From contig OX439133.1 of assembly GCA_949318235.1 (NCBI GenBank), positions 6,073,020 to 6,137,019 on the forward strand: a stretch of 64,000 nt of DNA. The letters run 5' to 3'. The notes beneath the pieces are model-generated. The model was not told where the DNA came from. It saw only the letters and a list, made by a program, of their open reading frames with translations, and made no database searches. The translations under genes were made by a program, and so were the position numbers. Of the stretch, positions 12,731 through 24,100 are shown piece after piece; position 1 is the stretch's first letter; the number at the start of each line of letters is the position of its first letter. This stretch comes from Ecdyonurus torrentis (lineage: Eukaryota; Arthropoda; Insecta; Ephemeroptera; Heptageniidae).

Positions 12731-13220
12731 GTTGAATCCACCGCGTCTTCTTGTTTTACAAGTAAAGCAAAGAATTTTGCTGTAACGTGGCTACACAACT
12801 TACTTATTTCACAACATTTTTAACGTAATAAATACCAAAAAAAGATAAAAAATTGTTATTGTTTTTGCACATCAGCTGTAATAAGTGGGATGGGCATATT
12901 TTTTTGCGTTCTAAATTTTTTAATTAAAATGCATGCTTACGCCATCTATTGGTACTAAAGTTAACAATTTCAATAAATTTACACGCTGAAAAAGTTGCAT
13001 ATATTTCAGGCGCTTATTTATTTACTTTATGATTTAAATTTTAATTTATTGTAATATTTATATTTTTTTAGTTCAAGGTGAAATTTAATGTTTCAATGAA
13101 ATTTTCATTAATTCATAAAAATATTATTAATTATTATTTTTTGTATATTTTACATCTAAAGTATAGTAGAATACTGTTATTTGTATAATTATATTATAAT
13201 AATTAAAATCACAATACCAT

Positions 13221-13257
<37 letters not shown>

Positions 13258-13719
13258 AAAGTGTCTAATAGCAGTAATAGCCCCTAATTTTAATTTTTCC
13301 GTGAAGTATTTTCCGTGGCAGTATTTTCTCCAAAAAAAATGCAATATGGTCTAGCTTGGCGCATTATAGTTGTTATATTATATTTTACAATTAATTTTAT
13401 GCAGTACCTTTTTATTTTGGCAAATATTTTTATGTAAATGGAAAATTCTTTCTCTCGCTGATCTCTTTAATTATTCATTTAAAATTACTGTCGCATTTTT
13501 AAAAAATTGATTCCGTACTGTATGCAATTAATAACTTTTTACGCATATTTCACTTTTTTATATTTTATTTATTAATTTCACATAAAATAAAAATTTTTAT
13601 TTATTAAAATTATTTTGATGAGCGTTTTATTAAATTTAAGATTATTCAAAAGAAAATATGCATATTTAAAAAAAAAATGCAACGTATTTATACATGAACG
13701 GTAATATAAAACATGAAAT

Positions 13720-13728
13720 AAAAAAAAA
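13720..13728 (-). terminator. RNA polymerase III terminator of the tRNA-Lys gene
   Basis: A run of nine T residues on the minus strand starts five bases past the tRNA 3' end, which is the usual Pol III stop signal. Confidence 0.85.
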
Positions 13729-13733
13729 GTGAT

Positions 13734-13806
13734 CGCCCGAACAGGGAATCGAACCCTGGACCCTTAGGTTAAAAGCCTAATGCTCTACCGGCTGAGCTAT
13801 CCGGGC
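13734..13806 (-). tRNA. tRNA-Lys (TTT)
   Basis: A 73-nt cloverleaf on the minus strand. The acceptor stem GCCCGGA pairs with TTCGGGC with discriminator G; the anticodon stem TTAGG/CCTAA encloses the loop CTTTTAA, with anticodon TTT at 13771-13773. An A box (TAGCTCAGCCGG) and a B box (GGTTCGATTCC) are present. There is no intron. The body closely resembles known animal tRNA-Lys(UUU). It delivers lysine at AAA (and AAG by wobble) codons. Confidence 0.97.
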
Positions 13807-14025
13807 TCACGGAACAACTGGAGGTTGGTATGCAGTGCTGTTTTTCCGCGACTGAAGCACTTGGTTGCATAACCTAGATTACGTAATCGCTCGTTGTAGT
13901 AGAAATATTATTATGTGTTATTATTTATATTTTATTATTTTTATTATAATAATAATATTTACGAATATATAACTAACTCAAAATATTTATTTTACTTATT
14001 TATATATATTTTTTTTATATAATAT

Positions 14026-14068
<43 letters not shown>

Positions 14069-14843
14069 CATGAATGTTTTGGTATATTATATAACTTTAA
14101 TTCCAGGAATAATTACTTTTAACTCTTTTGATTTCATAATATTTTATCATTTTTTAAATTATAAATTTTTTATCATATTATTATAATTCGTAGAATTTAT
14201 GAACTGGAACGATGCGGCTTTTAATTTTTATTGATAGTCAAATAAGCTATATGGTTACAAAGGTTACAATATATAACGTAGTAATTTTGTATGGCTCTTT
14301 ATTATAAAAACATATGCAATAATTGGCGGAACTATGTAGCGTATATTATCTTTTGAAGCTGATAAAAGTATTATGTCATGTCAATATTTATCGCTCATTG
14401 CTATAATTAACTTGAAAAAAAAAATACTCGTATATATAAACAAAATTGTCTTGTTAATTTCTTTTATATTTGGTTTTTAACGTATCATTAAAAACCCAGC
14501 TCTCGTAAAAATTATACCAAAAAAAATATATGTATAATGCAATGAAAAAAATAGCTGAAGGTCTATTATAACTGATTTAAAAGTTAAAAAGGAAGAATAT
14601 AACGGTAACTTATCTTTCAAGAACCCGCTATCAACATCAACAGATTCTGTAAACGCGGTACTTACGTTATAATATTTGCACTTATTGATAAAAATAACTT
14701 GCACTTTGAAACCGCAATGTGACTTATGTGAGCTAAAAATAATATATATGATAGTAATATATTATTATACTGTAGTATTGATGGTAATAATAAAATTCAC
14801 CATTATATTATCACTATACCTAGTATACCTACATTTTTTTTAT

Positions 14844-14878
<35 letters not shown>

Positions 14879-15575
14879 CAGCTTTTACTTATAAAAGTGC
14901 ACGTAATAATATATATAATTAATTATGTAATTTATACTGCATTGAAAATTCCTATATTGTAGAAAATTATGCTACATTAATTTAATAAAAGTAATTATGC
15001 TGAACATCTTAACTATTAATGCTATGTATAGTATAATATTACTAAACTACGAATGTAGCATAATGTTATTTGTTATGCATAATATGTTGCTGCATTGAGC
15101 TAAAGATCGAATGATAAACATTGGGGCTTTAGAGAAAAACAAATTATATGTATTTTTTTGATATAAATATTTCAAAATTTGGCTTGATGATCCCCTAATA
15201 AAAAAGACATTTTTTTTTTTTTTCATTACATATATATTCAGAAATAAGAATCATCCTGTATTGATTGATCTGCGATTTTGTAATTTTTCAGTTCATCAAG
15301 TATTTTAATGAATTTTTGAAAACCAAGATGTGACGGCACGGTTGATAAATAAATTTTGCATACGAGCGTGCAGGCAAAAATTACCAACTTTATTGCGTTT
15401 TTTCAAAAATTAATTAAAAAGTTAATATAAACTTAAAAATAAGAAATTCGCACATAATAATCCATTTCAGGGACCAAAAAAAAAAAAAAAAAAAAACTAG
15501 CTCATTTTCAGTAAAATTTGTTCATTTTACAACATACATTCTAAATGCTATAATTCATAATTAATTAGTAAGTTG
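13807..15575. other. Gene-free AT-rich spacer
   Basis: I see no supportable gene here. It contains two long poly-T runs (about 14030-14065 and 14848-14878) and AT-rich sequence. The few open frames (for example near 14477-14894) lack family resemblance or splice context. Confidence 0.6.
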
Positions 15576-15816
15576 CACGGAAAAAATTATCTAATTACTA
15601 TTTTAACTTTTTTTTTTGTATATAATAAATTCGTTAGATATGCATAGAATTTTTTTAAGATCTAAAGAGTTATAACTATTTACCGCTGAATTTAAGATAA
15701 GAAGAAATTACGTTTATACTAACAAGTTACTCTTTTAATTTTTTTTTAAAAAACTTGGTTTTAATGAAGAGTTACTTCTATGAATCTGAATAATTTCTTA
15801 ATTTATGTTTTCCGTG
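15576..15816. mobile_element. MITE with CACGGAAAA ends (family M10)
   Basis: The ends are CACGGAAAA and TTTTCCGTG. The copy at 33427-33661 is the same element in reverse orientation, sharing AAGATCTAAAGAGTTA and ACCGCTGAA-type internal blocks. It is non-coding. Confidence 0.65.
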
Positions 15817-15961
15817 TGTAATAGCATTTAATATTATATTTTATATAATCATAAATACTTGTGTTTCGGCTCTAATACAGCATCATTTATGCCCAATTTA
15901 TGCCACGATGACATAAATGCAGCATAAATTATGTAGTTTATTCTTTGCAGATGATACCCTC

Positions 15962-16520
15962 GCTCTAAAAATTGGTGCATTACTTTAGTTACGAATACTA
16001 ACTTATTTAAGATAATCACTTTTAAGTTATTACGAGTAGCTAAAATAATGCATTTTAGCAAGTTATTAAAAATAGCTGATTTAGTTGTTTTAATTTTTTA
16101 AAGCTATATTTTAAATTAAAATAGCTATTTTTAATAATTTGCTACAATGCATTATTTTAGCTGTAACTTAAAAGTAATTATCTTAAAGGAATAAACCAGA
16201 AAAAACAACAACAACATAACTATAGTATAGCTCCGTAGCAGTGATCAGAAATTTCAATTTATGCAACCCGCAAAACATTTTCATACTAATTTTTGCATGT
16301 TTCTGACGTCATAAACATGAATAGTCACGCAAATTGCATACTTTACAGTATTTTCATGCTCTTTCGTGGGGCTACATTAACATTGTGGTAAAAATTATCA
16401 ACAGTTTTGAAGATCCCAATGCGTGTGTTTATTAATTAAAAAGCACGTGTTGTTTTATGTGGTCTATGGCTTTAAATAAGTTATTATTCGTAACTAAAGT
16501 AATGCACTAATTTTAGAGTG
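15962..16520. repeat. Palindromic element split by a TTAA-flanked insertion
   Basis: The left arm (from GGTGCATTACTTTAGTTACG near 15974) is complemented by the right arm, but the right arm is broken at 16186 and resumes at 16476. Removing 16187-16471 plus one TTAA restores the complement, so the insertion is younger than the palindrome. Confidence 0.8.
16187..16471. mobile_element. TTAA-flanked non-autonomous element, copy 1 (piggyBac-like)
   Basis: TTAA at 16183-16186 and 16472-16475 is the target duplication. The termini AGGAATAAACCA and TGGTCTATGGCT are imperfect inverted repeats. It shares CATACTAATTTTTGCATGTT and TTCTGACGTCATAAACATGA with copy 2. TTAA duplication is typical of piggyBac-type elements; no transposase is encoded. 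Confidence 0.8.
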
Positions 16521-17150
16521 CGCTCTATATTCCTATGCCATAAAAAAAAATACCACCTTCTAATTATTTTTTCCTTTCCTCTATATCTAGAGCTTTTATC
16601 CTTGGAATATCTTGAATATCCTTATATATTTTATATAAAGATTATTTATTATGAATATATTTGATATTTTATCCATATCATTGTGCAAATAAAAACAGAA
16701 TCAGATTTTTTCTTTCTTGACAACTTAAATAACAAAAATCACCGCAGCAACTCGATAACCATGAGCTTTGATGACCACATGAGCTAAATTTTACGTTATT
16801 GCAAGAATCGTTGATAAATCCACGAGATTTAGATTAGAGAGAGGATTTTTTTATATACGTCAATATTTACTTAAGTTCGTTACAGTATGGTGAAACTATA
16901 GATATGATTTTATCATATTATCTTTTTATTACTTTATATCTAAATATATGTGTATAAATCACCAAAAACTTATGCATTTTTATGAGTTTTCATATAGATA
17001 AAATATTTATCTTTATAAATGTTATATAAAAATCAATAAATTTATTTTTGTGCAATCTTTTCCTTTTGCAAAATTATATAGGGTGATATAGGGTGTATAT
17101 CATATATATATACATATATACATAATATAGGGTGTATGTATTCATGTTAA

Positions 17151-17485
17151 AGGAATAGACCAGAGAAAAACATAAACATTTATATCACAAAACACTTGAT
17201 GGGATTTACATAAATAACATTAGTTTGTCTCAAATCCCAACAGTAGCTCCGTAACAGTGATCAGAAAATTCGATTTATGCGACCCGCACAACATTTTCAT
17301 ACTAATTTTTGCATGTTTCTGACGTCATAAACATGAATTTTTACGCCAATTGCATATTTTACAGTATTTTCACGCTCTCTCGTGGGGCTAAATTAACAAT
17401 CTGGTAAAAATTGGCATCAGTTTTTAAGATACCGTTTCGTGTTTATTCATTAAAAAGCACATGTTGTTTTATGTGGTCTATGGCT
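17151..17485. mobile_element. TTAA-flanked non-autonomous element, copy 2
   Basis: TTAA lies at 17147-17150 and 17486-17489. The ends are AGGAATAGACCA and TGGTCTATGGCT, which match as inverted repeats at 10 of 12 positions. The host M1 sequence (..TTCATG-TTAA-AGTTGACGCC..) is continuous once the element and one TTAA are removed. Confidence 0.85.
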
Positions 17486-17771
17486 TTAAAGTTGACGCCA
17501 TGTTAGATCACTCAACACATGGTCTATATTAACACATGCATTAAAAATAATCGAAAAGAAAATTTTCTAATTAAAATGTTGTGTAAATATAAATGTACTA
17601 ATTGTATAGTTAAAATTTCTTACTAATATAATTATTTAAATTTATATATATGTAACATTTTATTATTTTATGCCCAACATTATTCAATATAATGTAACTG
17701 ACTGCACTGTAAAATAGTTGGGTTAAAATGAGAGGTTGTAAGCCTGATTTTGCACAATAAAAACCGTTAAT

Positions 17772-18009
17772 GGAAGTTATCGGTTTAAAAAATTGTTAAA
17801 AAATTTCCATGGCTTAAAACTTAAAACGTTAAAACACGTAAACGTATGTCTAGTGTTTTTCATTTAAATTTTTTCAGAAATTGGTGGAGTAGTTTTCTCA
17901 AAGATCGCCAAAAAAAAAAAAAAAAGTGTTTTTCCCCATAAGCGTAATGTTAAATTGGGGGACCCTTAGCTTTCCCTGCGTCTCCCCGCGCGCTAAACCG
18001 ATAAGCTTC
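17772..18009. mobile_element. M2-family MITE, copy 1
   Basis: GGAAGTTATCGGTTTA at the left and TAAACCGATAAGCTTC at the right. The interior carries TTTTCTCAAAGATCGC, GCGTAATGTTAAATT and GGACCCTTAGCTTTCC, as in copies at 21406, 21974, 34030 and 55112. Confidence 0.75.
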
Positions 18010-18499
18010 ATTTTTATTATTATGGACCAGTATAGGAAAATGACTCAATTTTCCAGTTTTAATAACAATACCATAAGCAATATTTTTAAGAGTAATGGCA
18101 TTGATACTCTTAATTTTAGTATCACAAAAATATGTGAAAAAAATAAAATAAAAATTAACCACAGTTTTCACTAAAAAAAGAAGCAAAAAAATAAAAAAAA
18201 AAAAAAAAAAAAGCAACAAAAAAATATGTATTTGTCCTATGCTGTTGTTCATTGATCCAGTATGGCGTTTAAGCGCATGAAGAATGACGTCATGCGGATA
18301 CACCCTATAGCTAAAAATTTATAGGATTTATATTATTATTTTAGAAAAAAAAAATGAAGTAATACTAACAATTAATAAACTCGCTTCATTTTATACATAT
18401 ATCAAAAAATAATTTCTGAAAAATAATAGTAATAAAAAAAGAAAAATCAAAAATCAAAAAAAAATTTTAAATAAAAATACATGAGAAATAAAACAATTA

Positions 18500-19030
18500 A
18501 AATCCAAGTTTTTATATACTTATGGGATATACTATAAATTAATCAAAATTCTTTATAAATTACAAATTACTCTTTTTTATATAAACATTTTTATTGCTGA
18601 TTATCTTGTAACTTCAATATTTAGTCAGTATAAATTTTATCAAAGTGCAAAAAGATTGTAAAGCCAACACAAAGTATTAAAAATTAAATATCCTGACTCA
18701 TGCTTTATATTTTGTGTAAATATAATATTAAAGTATTATACGACATCCAGGGTGAACTTAACGTATTTTGCACAATCGCCCATAGATATTGCCCATTTTA
18801 AATGGCATTTCTTGGTTAAATAAACGATTATTTAAGAATAATCGAACATTCATAATATCTCACGTACGCTATTTCTGGGTCATATTTTACAAAAATATGC
18901 TCATATAATACAATATAGGATTATTTTTTTAGTATTTCAAGAGCTTAATTATTATCTCTACTAGCTAACAATGATAAAGTACATTTTTTAAGTTTGAATG
19001 ATCGGTATATGTTTAAAAATTTAGACATTT
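18500..19030. repeat. Segment duplicated at 34470-34870
   Basis: Blocks such as AAAGATTGTAAAGC, ATTTTGTGTAAA, TACGCTATTTCTGGGTCAT and TCAAGAGCTTA recur in the same order at 34470-34870. Both lie upstream of cysteine-module genes (gene 1 and gene 2), so this is probably part of the gene-cluster duplication. Confidence 0.5.
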
Positions 19031-19145
19031 ATACTTGTGTATATGATACCGTACAAAAACTTACGAAATTTTGTTGAATAGAATTAAATTAAAAATTTTA
19101 TTATTGCAGTAAATCGTTTTAAATAAATTTGTATCTTATATAAAT

Positions 19146-19468
19146 GTGTATCCAACCGCATGATTTCATATTAAATGCACTACTGGAGTAATGAATAACA
19201 TTGCTCAGCATTGGATAAAGTTCGTTTTTGGCAATTTTCTTTGGGAATTGGTAAATTTTTGGAAATTATAATGTTTCTTATACATATATGTATACATATA
19301 CTTGAGGTACTATAATTCAACCTATTAACATCATCAATGCTGTCAAAATTATTGCATAGTATTTTTAAACTGCCAAAAGAGTCATTTTCCTATGCGACCC
19401 ATGTTATTTAGTGATCCAACATGGCGTTGACTTTAAATTGAATGCATAGATACGGTAGATACCCTATA
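19146..19468. mobile_element. M1-family MITE
   Basis: It carries the M1 landmarks GGAGTAATGAATAACATTGC, ATCAATGCTGTCAAA, ATCCAACATGGCGTTGACTT and the terminal ACCCTATA. It lies just upstream of the tetranucleotide array before gene 1. Confidence 0.7.
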
Positions 19469-19557
19469 ATATTAACAGTAAGTAAACTTTGGAAACGCAT
19501 TTTACTAGAGTATGAAATGTTTATAAAAAAGTATTAACTATGAGCTATCAATATTAT

Positions 19558-19730
19558 CGTTCGTTCGTTCGTTCGTTCGTTCGTTCGTTCGTTCGTTCGT
19601 TCGTTCGTTCGTTCGTTCGTTCGTTCGTTCGTTCGTTCGTTCGTTCGTTCGTTCGTTCGTTCGTTCGTTCGTTCGTTCGTTCGTTCGTTCGTTCGTTCGT
19701 TCGTTCGTTCGTTCGTTCGTTCGTTCGTTC
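19558..19730. repeat. (GTTC)n tetranucleotide array
   Basis: About 43 perfect GTTC copies. Open frames through it on both strands (SFVR or NERT periodicity) are by-products of repeat phase and are not genes. It lies within 400 bases upstream of the first gene 1 exon. Confidence 0.98.
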
Positions 19731-19919
19731 TTTCATTCATTCATATTCATTCATTCATTCATATTCATTCATTCATTCATTCATTCATTCATTCATTCAT
19801 TCATTCATTCATTCATTCATTCATTCATTCATTCATTCATTCATTCATTCATTCATTCATTCATTCATTCATTCATTCATTCATTCATTCATTCATTCAT
19901 TTCATTCGTTCGTTCGTTT
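19731..19919. repeat. (CATT)n tetranucleotide array
   Basis: CATT copies with a few ATATT interruptions near the left end, directly continuing from the GTTC array and returning to three GTTC copies at the right end. It ends 25 bases upstream of the exon A1 acceptor. Confidence 0.97.
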
Positions 19920-19943
19920 TCATTGATTTTTTGATATTTGCAG

Positions 19944-20072
19944 CTGCCCTGGGAGGTCCATGTGATTCAGACTGTACGAAACATCATGGTGCTAAATGCT
20001 ACACTGACACAAATATTTGTGACTGCTGGGAAGGCTATATCAAATCTACAAGTAAATCATGGTGTATGAAAA
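19944..20072 (+). CDS. Gene 1 exon A1 (A-type six-Cys module)
   Basis: 129 bp with phase 1 at both ends. It encodes ALGGPCDSDC..ICDCWEGYIKS..WC with six cysteines. The acceptor is TATTTGCAG and the donor AAAA|GTAAGT. It is the most 5' recognisable exon of gene 1. Confidence 0.8.
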
Positions 20073-21039
20073 GTAAGTTATAATATATATATTCTTCTGT
20101 TAACTAAGTTTGTAAATATTTTGGTAAGTTTATCAGTAAGTTCTACGTCAAAAGTGAGCATCTACACTTTTCAGTTTTTTTCCCCCGTCGAGAATCTGCA
20201 TTTATGTTATGTGTATGGCCGTTAGTCGAGTTTTAGCGTTGCTCGGAAAGTGTGGATAGTCGTTTTTTTCGCAAAACTAGAAATTGTAGATGCTCACTTT
20301 TGATGCGGAAGCATCGATCATTATATAAATATATATGGGTTAATTTCCATACCTCAATATTGTTTTCACTCAGATTGTTATGTTGATATTGCTAATCTCA
20401 TAGTAAATTTTGGTATGTTTACATTATAAAGAAAGATAGCGATGTTATTGAAATGTATTTGTGATCCTTTGCCCGAGCTATGATTAAGTGCGTGCGTATG
20501 GGCGTGTGATCTTCTAATTGTTATCATCCCTTCACTCCTCCCAATTAGTAATATAATATAAGCGATATCACCTCTACTATATTGATATATTATTAGACTG
20601 ACCATCGGAGCAGCAAGAAGTCAGTATCTCTTTCTATCAAGTAAGAAAGTAAACTCTATTTTACAACAATTGTACATCATGTCAATTGTAGATAAAAACA
20701 CGCGAGTTATTATAATGTAACAATACTCTACATTATTTCATCCATGTCTACAAGATATACCTACATACAAATTTACAACAAATAATATAAATAATAATAA
20801 TGCAATTCATTGCATTTTCATCGCATCTTATATTGTTTAGTTTTGAGAGGCTAAAAGAGATATTATACTTTGTGAAGACTCTACCTTGCCTTCAACAAAC
20901 CTGGACGCCACACTCTATATAGTGAGAGACTGACTTTGGCTTCAGGTGGTAATCCCTTTGCCGCATCTATAGTGTATATATATGTCTATGCTACATACAA
21001 ATTTACATTATGTATATAATTAAAAAAGAGGTAACATAT

Positions 21040-21125
<86 letters not shown>

Positions 21126-24100
21126 AATAATGAGTATGATGGTATTTTAAAACTGAATTTGTGTTTCTTAGAGGCTAGTATTTGGAGTCCACAGTGCCAA
21201 GAAATCCAGCAATGCAGCTCTGTATTCAAGGGTCCAATAGAATGTTCAGATGGCATGTGCCAATGTAAAAGTGGTTATTACATGGTGCATGATACGTGTT
21301 GGTCTATGCGTAAGTGCATTTTTGTTTATAATTATTCTTGGTATATATACAAAGAAAAATATCTTAAAGGGAATTTCTAAACTCAAAATACTCAACAGGT
21401 TAAATGGAGGTTATCGATTTTAAACAATTCTTTAAAAAATTTGATATGACACCAAAAAAATGTCTATAGTATTTCTCATTTTAATTTTTCAAGAATCGGT
21501 GTAGTATAGTTTTCTCAAAAATTGGTTGGAACGTGTTTTTCCTCATTATTTAGCGTAATGTAAAATTAGGAGACCCTTAACTTTCCCCGCGCGCGAAACC
21601 AGTATAAGCTCTATTAGGTTTTTGCAAGTTTGAGAGAACGATAAACGATAATAATTACTTATTAATTAACAAAAGAAAATAGTCAGAAATTATACGGTTG
21701 TCGTATGCTGAGCAATGTTATTCATTACGTCAAAACGTACTTCAGTATACGTGCATACAGGCTTATAAAAAAATAAAAAAAAATGATGCTTTGAGGGTTA
21801 ACTCAGAAATTTGGCTAGCTAAAACCCCTCATTATAAAAGGCAATTTCATGCAAATTATACAAGGCGAAAATAATTTCTCATATATTTTTATATTGCTTA
21901 CTATATATTATTTATATAATTGTTATGGTTGCGTTTTTCATGTAATAGCACTCGTAAAAATTGTGAAATCAATGGAGGTTATCGGTTTAAAAAATTGTTA
22001 AAAAATTTCTATGGCTTAAATTCACGTAAAAGTATGTCTAGTATTTCTCATTTAAATTTCTCCAAAATCGGTGGAGTAGTTTTCTCAAAAATCGCAAAAA
22101 ACGTGTTTTTCTCCATAAGCGTAATGTTAAATTAGGGGACCCTTAGCTTTCCCCGCAGCACCCCGCGCGCTAAACCGATAACGTCCATTGACAAATGCTC
22201 ATAAGTGTAATTTCACAAAAGAGTTAATAAATTCTATTTTTTTTCCTATAGGTTTGGAAATGGAGTGCACGTCTACAAACGACTGTGAAGGTGATAATAT
22301 GAATCGAGTAACATGCAAAGATGGACGTTGTACTTGCTACCAAAGTTACATACCTGATCAATCTAAAACTGTCTGCATAAGACAAGGTATCATTCGTTCA
22401 TTCGTTCACTCACTCACTCACTCACTCACTCACTCACTCACTCACTCACTCACTCACTCACTCACTCACTCACTCACTCACTCACTCACTCACTCACTCA
22501 CTCACTCACTCACTCACTCACTCACTCACTCACTCACTCACTCACTCACTCACTCACTCACTCACTCACTCACTCACTCACTCACTCACTCACTCACTCA
22601 CTCACTCACTCACTCACTCACTCACTCACTCACTCACTCACTCACTCACTCACTCACTCACTCACTCACTCACTCACTCACTCACTCACTCACTCACTCA
22701 CTCACTCACTCACTCACTCACTCACTCACTCACTCACTCACTCACTCACTCACTCACTCACTCACTCACTCACTCACTCAAAATTATTTATTTCTGCAGG
22801 TATCCTGGGAAGTCCATGTGATTCAGACTGTACAAAAGTTGCAAATGCTGAATGCAATATTGTCACGAACAAATGTGACTGCAAGCACGACTATGTCCAA
22901 TCTACAAGTAAATCATGGTGTCTGAAAAGTAAGGTCCTTTCTTCTTCTTTTAACTTATTTTATGATAATTGTGGCTGGTTGCATTCAGTCGAAACCATAG
23001 ATATGTGAGCAATATATAAAGGGTGTTTTTAAAAAATGGCCTGTTTTTAAACGCAAATTACAATATGAGTATTAATGAAAAATGAAACTTTTTATACATC
23101 AAATTAAAGCCTTTATTTTAACATTTAAAAAAATAACAATGAAAACTTTGTACGTCAATTGCTCTTCTGTTGAGACAAAAAAGAATGAAAAATGAGAGGA
23201 AAAAAAAACGTTTTTTCAGGCGTGACGAGCTGAAGTCACCTGCAATAAATGGCCTTTGTTAAAAATCTTGCTTTACTTCAAGTTCAAAAACACAAACCAT
23301 TACCTTAAGGCTTCTCCACGTTAGCACCATTTGTAGCTGGGCACTGGTCCAGACGCACTTCCAGATCTCGCCATACGTTCTCCAGCACGACAGGTGTCAC
23401 GGAGCGGTTAGCTGCAGTGATGCGCTGCTTTGCTGCTTGAAAACTCTGATAGTGTGCACTGGAGTTTTGAACACGATATCTTTCACGTATCCCCACAGGA
23501 AGAAGTCGGGTGGTGTGAGATCATTAGACCGTGGAGCCCGCATGCGTTCGGTCCATCACGACCCAGCCACCTGCCTGGGAAGACTTGGTTGAGATACTGT
23601 CTAACATCTCTTGCCCAGTAGTGCGGTGGAGTACCATCTTGCTGGAACGTGATATTAAATCCCCATTGTTCCCATTCATTCCAACGGGCTCCACGGTCTC
23701 CTGATCTCACATTACATGACTTCTTCCAGTGGGGATACGTGAAAGATATCGTGTTCAAAACTCCAGTGCACACTATCAGAGTTCTCAAGCAGCGAAGCAG
23801 AGCGCATGATTGCAGCTATCCGCTCCGTGACACCTGTCGTGCTGGAGAACGTATGGCGAGATCTGGAAGTGCGTCTGGACCAGTGCCCAGCTACAAATGG
23901 TGCTCACGTGGAGAAGCCTTACGTCAAAATATAGGCTTTAATTTGACGTATAAAAAGTTTCATATTGTAATTTGCGTTTAAAAACGGGCCATTTTTTATA
24001 AACACCCTGTATATGGCTAACGTTAGTAAAATGAATGAAACATTTTTACCTTTTTAAAAATATTTAAAATAAGTACTTTTGAAAGCATTGATAGTATTTT

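Larger units (their letters stand above)
17128..18306. mobile_element. M1-family MITE interrupted by two insertions
   Basis: The left end TAGGGTGTATGTATTCATG (from 17128) and right end GCGGATACACCCTA (to 18306) are M1 termini. The M1 body is broken at TTAA (17151-17485 inserted). It is broken again after ACACATGG near 17523 and resumes with ATGGACCAGTATAGG near 18023. The second insert itself contains an M2 element. Three transposition layers can be read directly. Confidence 0.75.

Noticed and set aside
12577..12798. 73-residue minus frame as a separate gene
   Set aside because: It overlaps FHIP2 exon 1 in another frame. The [14 protein letters not shown] frame with the donor at 12686 joins the conserved exon 2.
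17926..18303. Frames of 82 and 117 residues
   Set aside because: They lie within M2 and M1 mobile sequence and include poly-F/poly-K runs from homopolymers.
19534..19926. SFVR/SFIH and NERT frames on both strands
   Set aside because: Products of the (GTTC)n and (CATT)n arrays, with no conserved protein and the same pattern in every frame.
23430..23981. Plus-strand frames over the mariner relic treated as genes
   Set aside because: They are mostly antisense or shifted readings of the broken transposase; only short stretches match the family.
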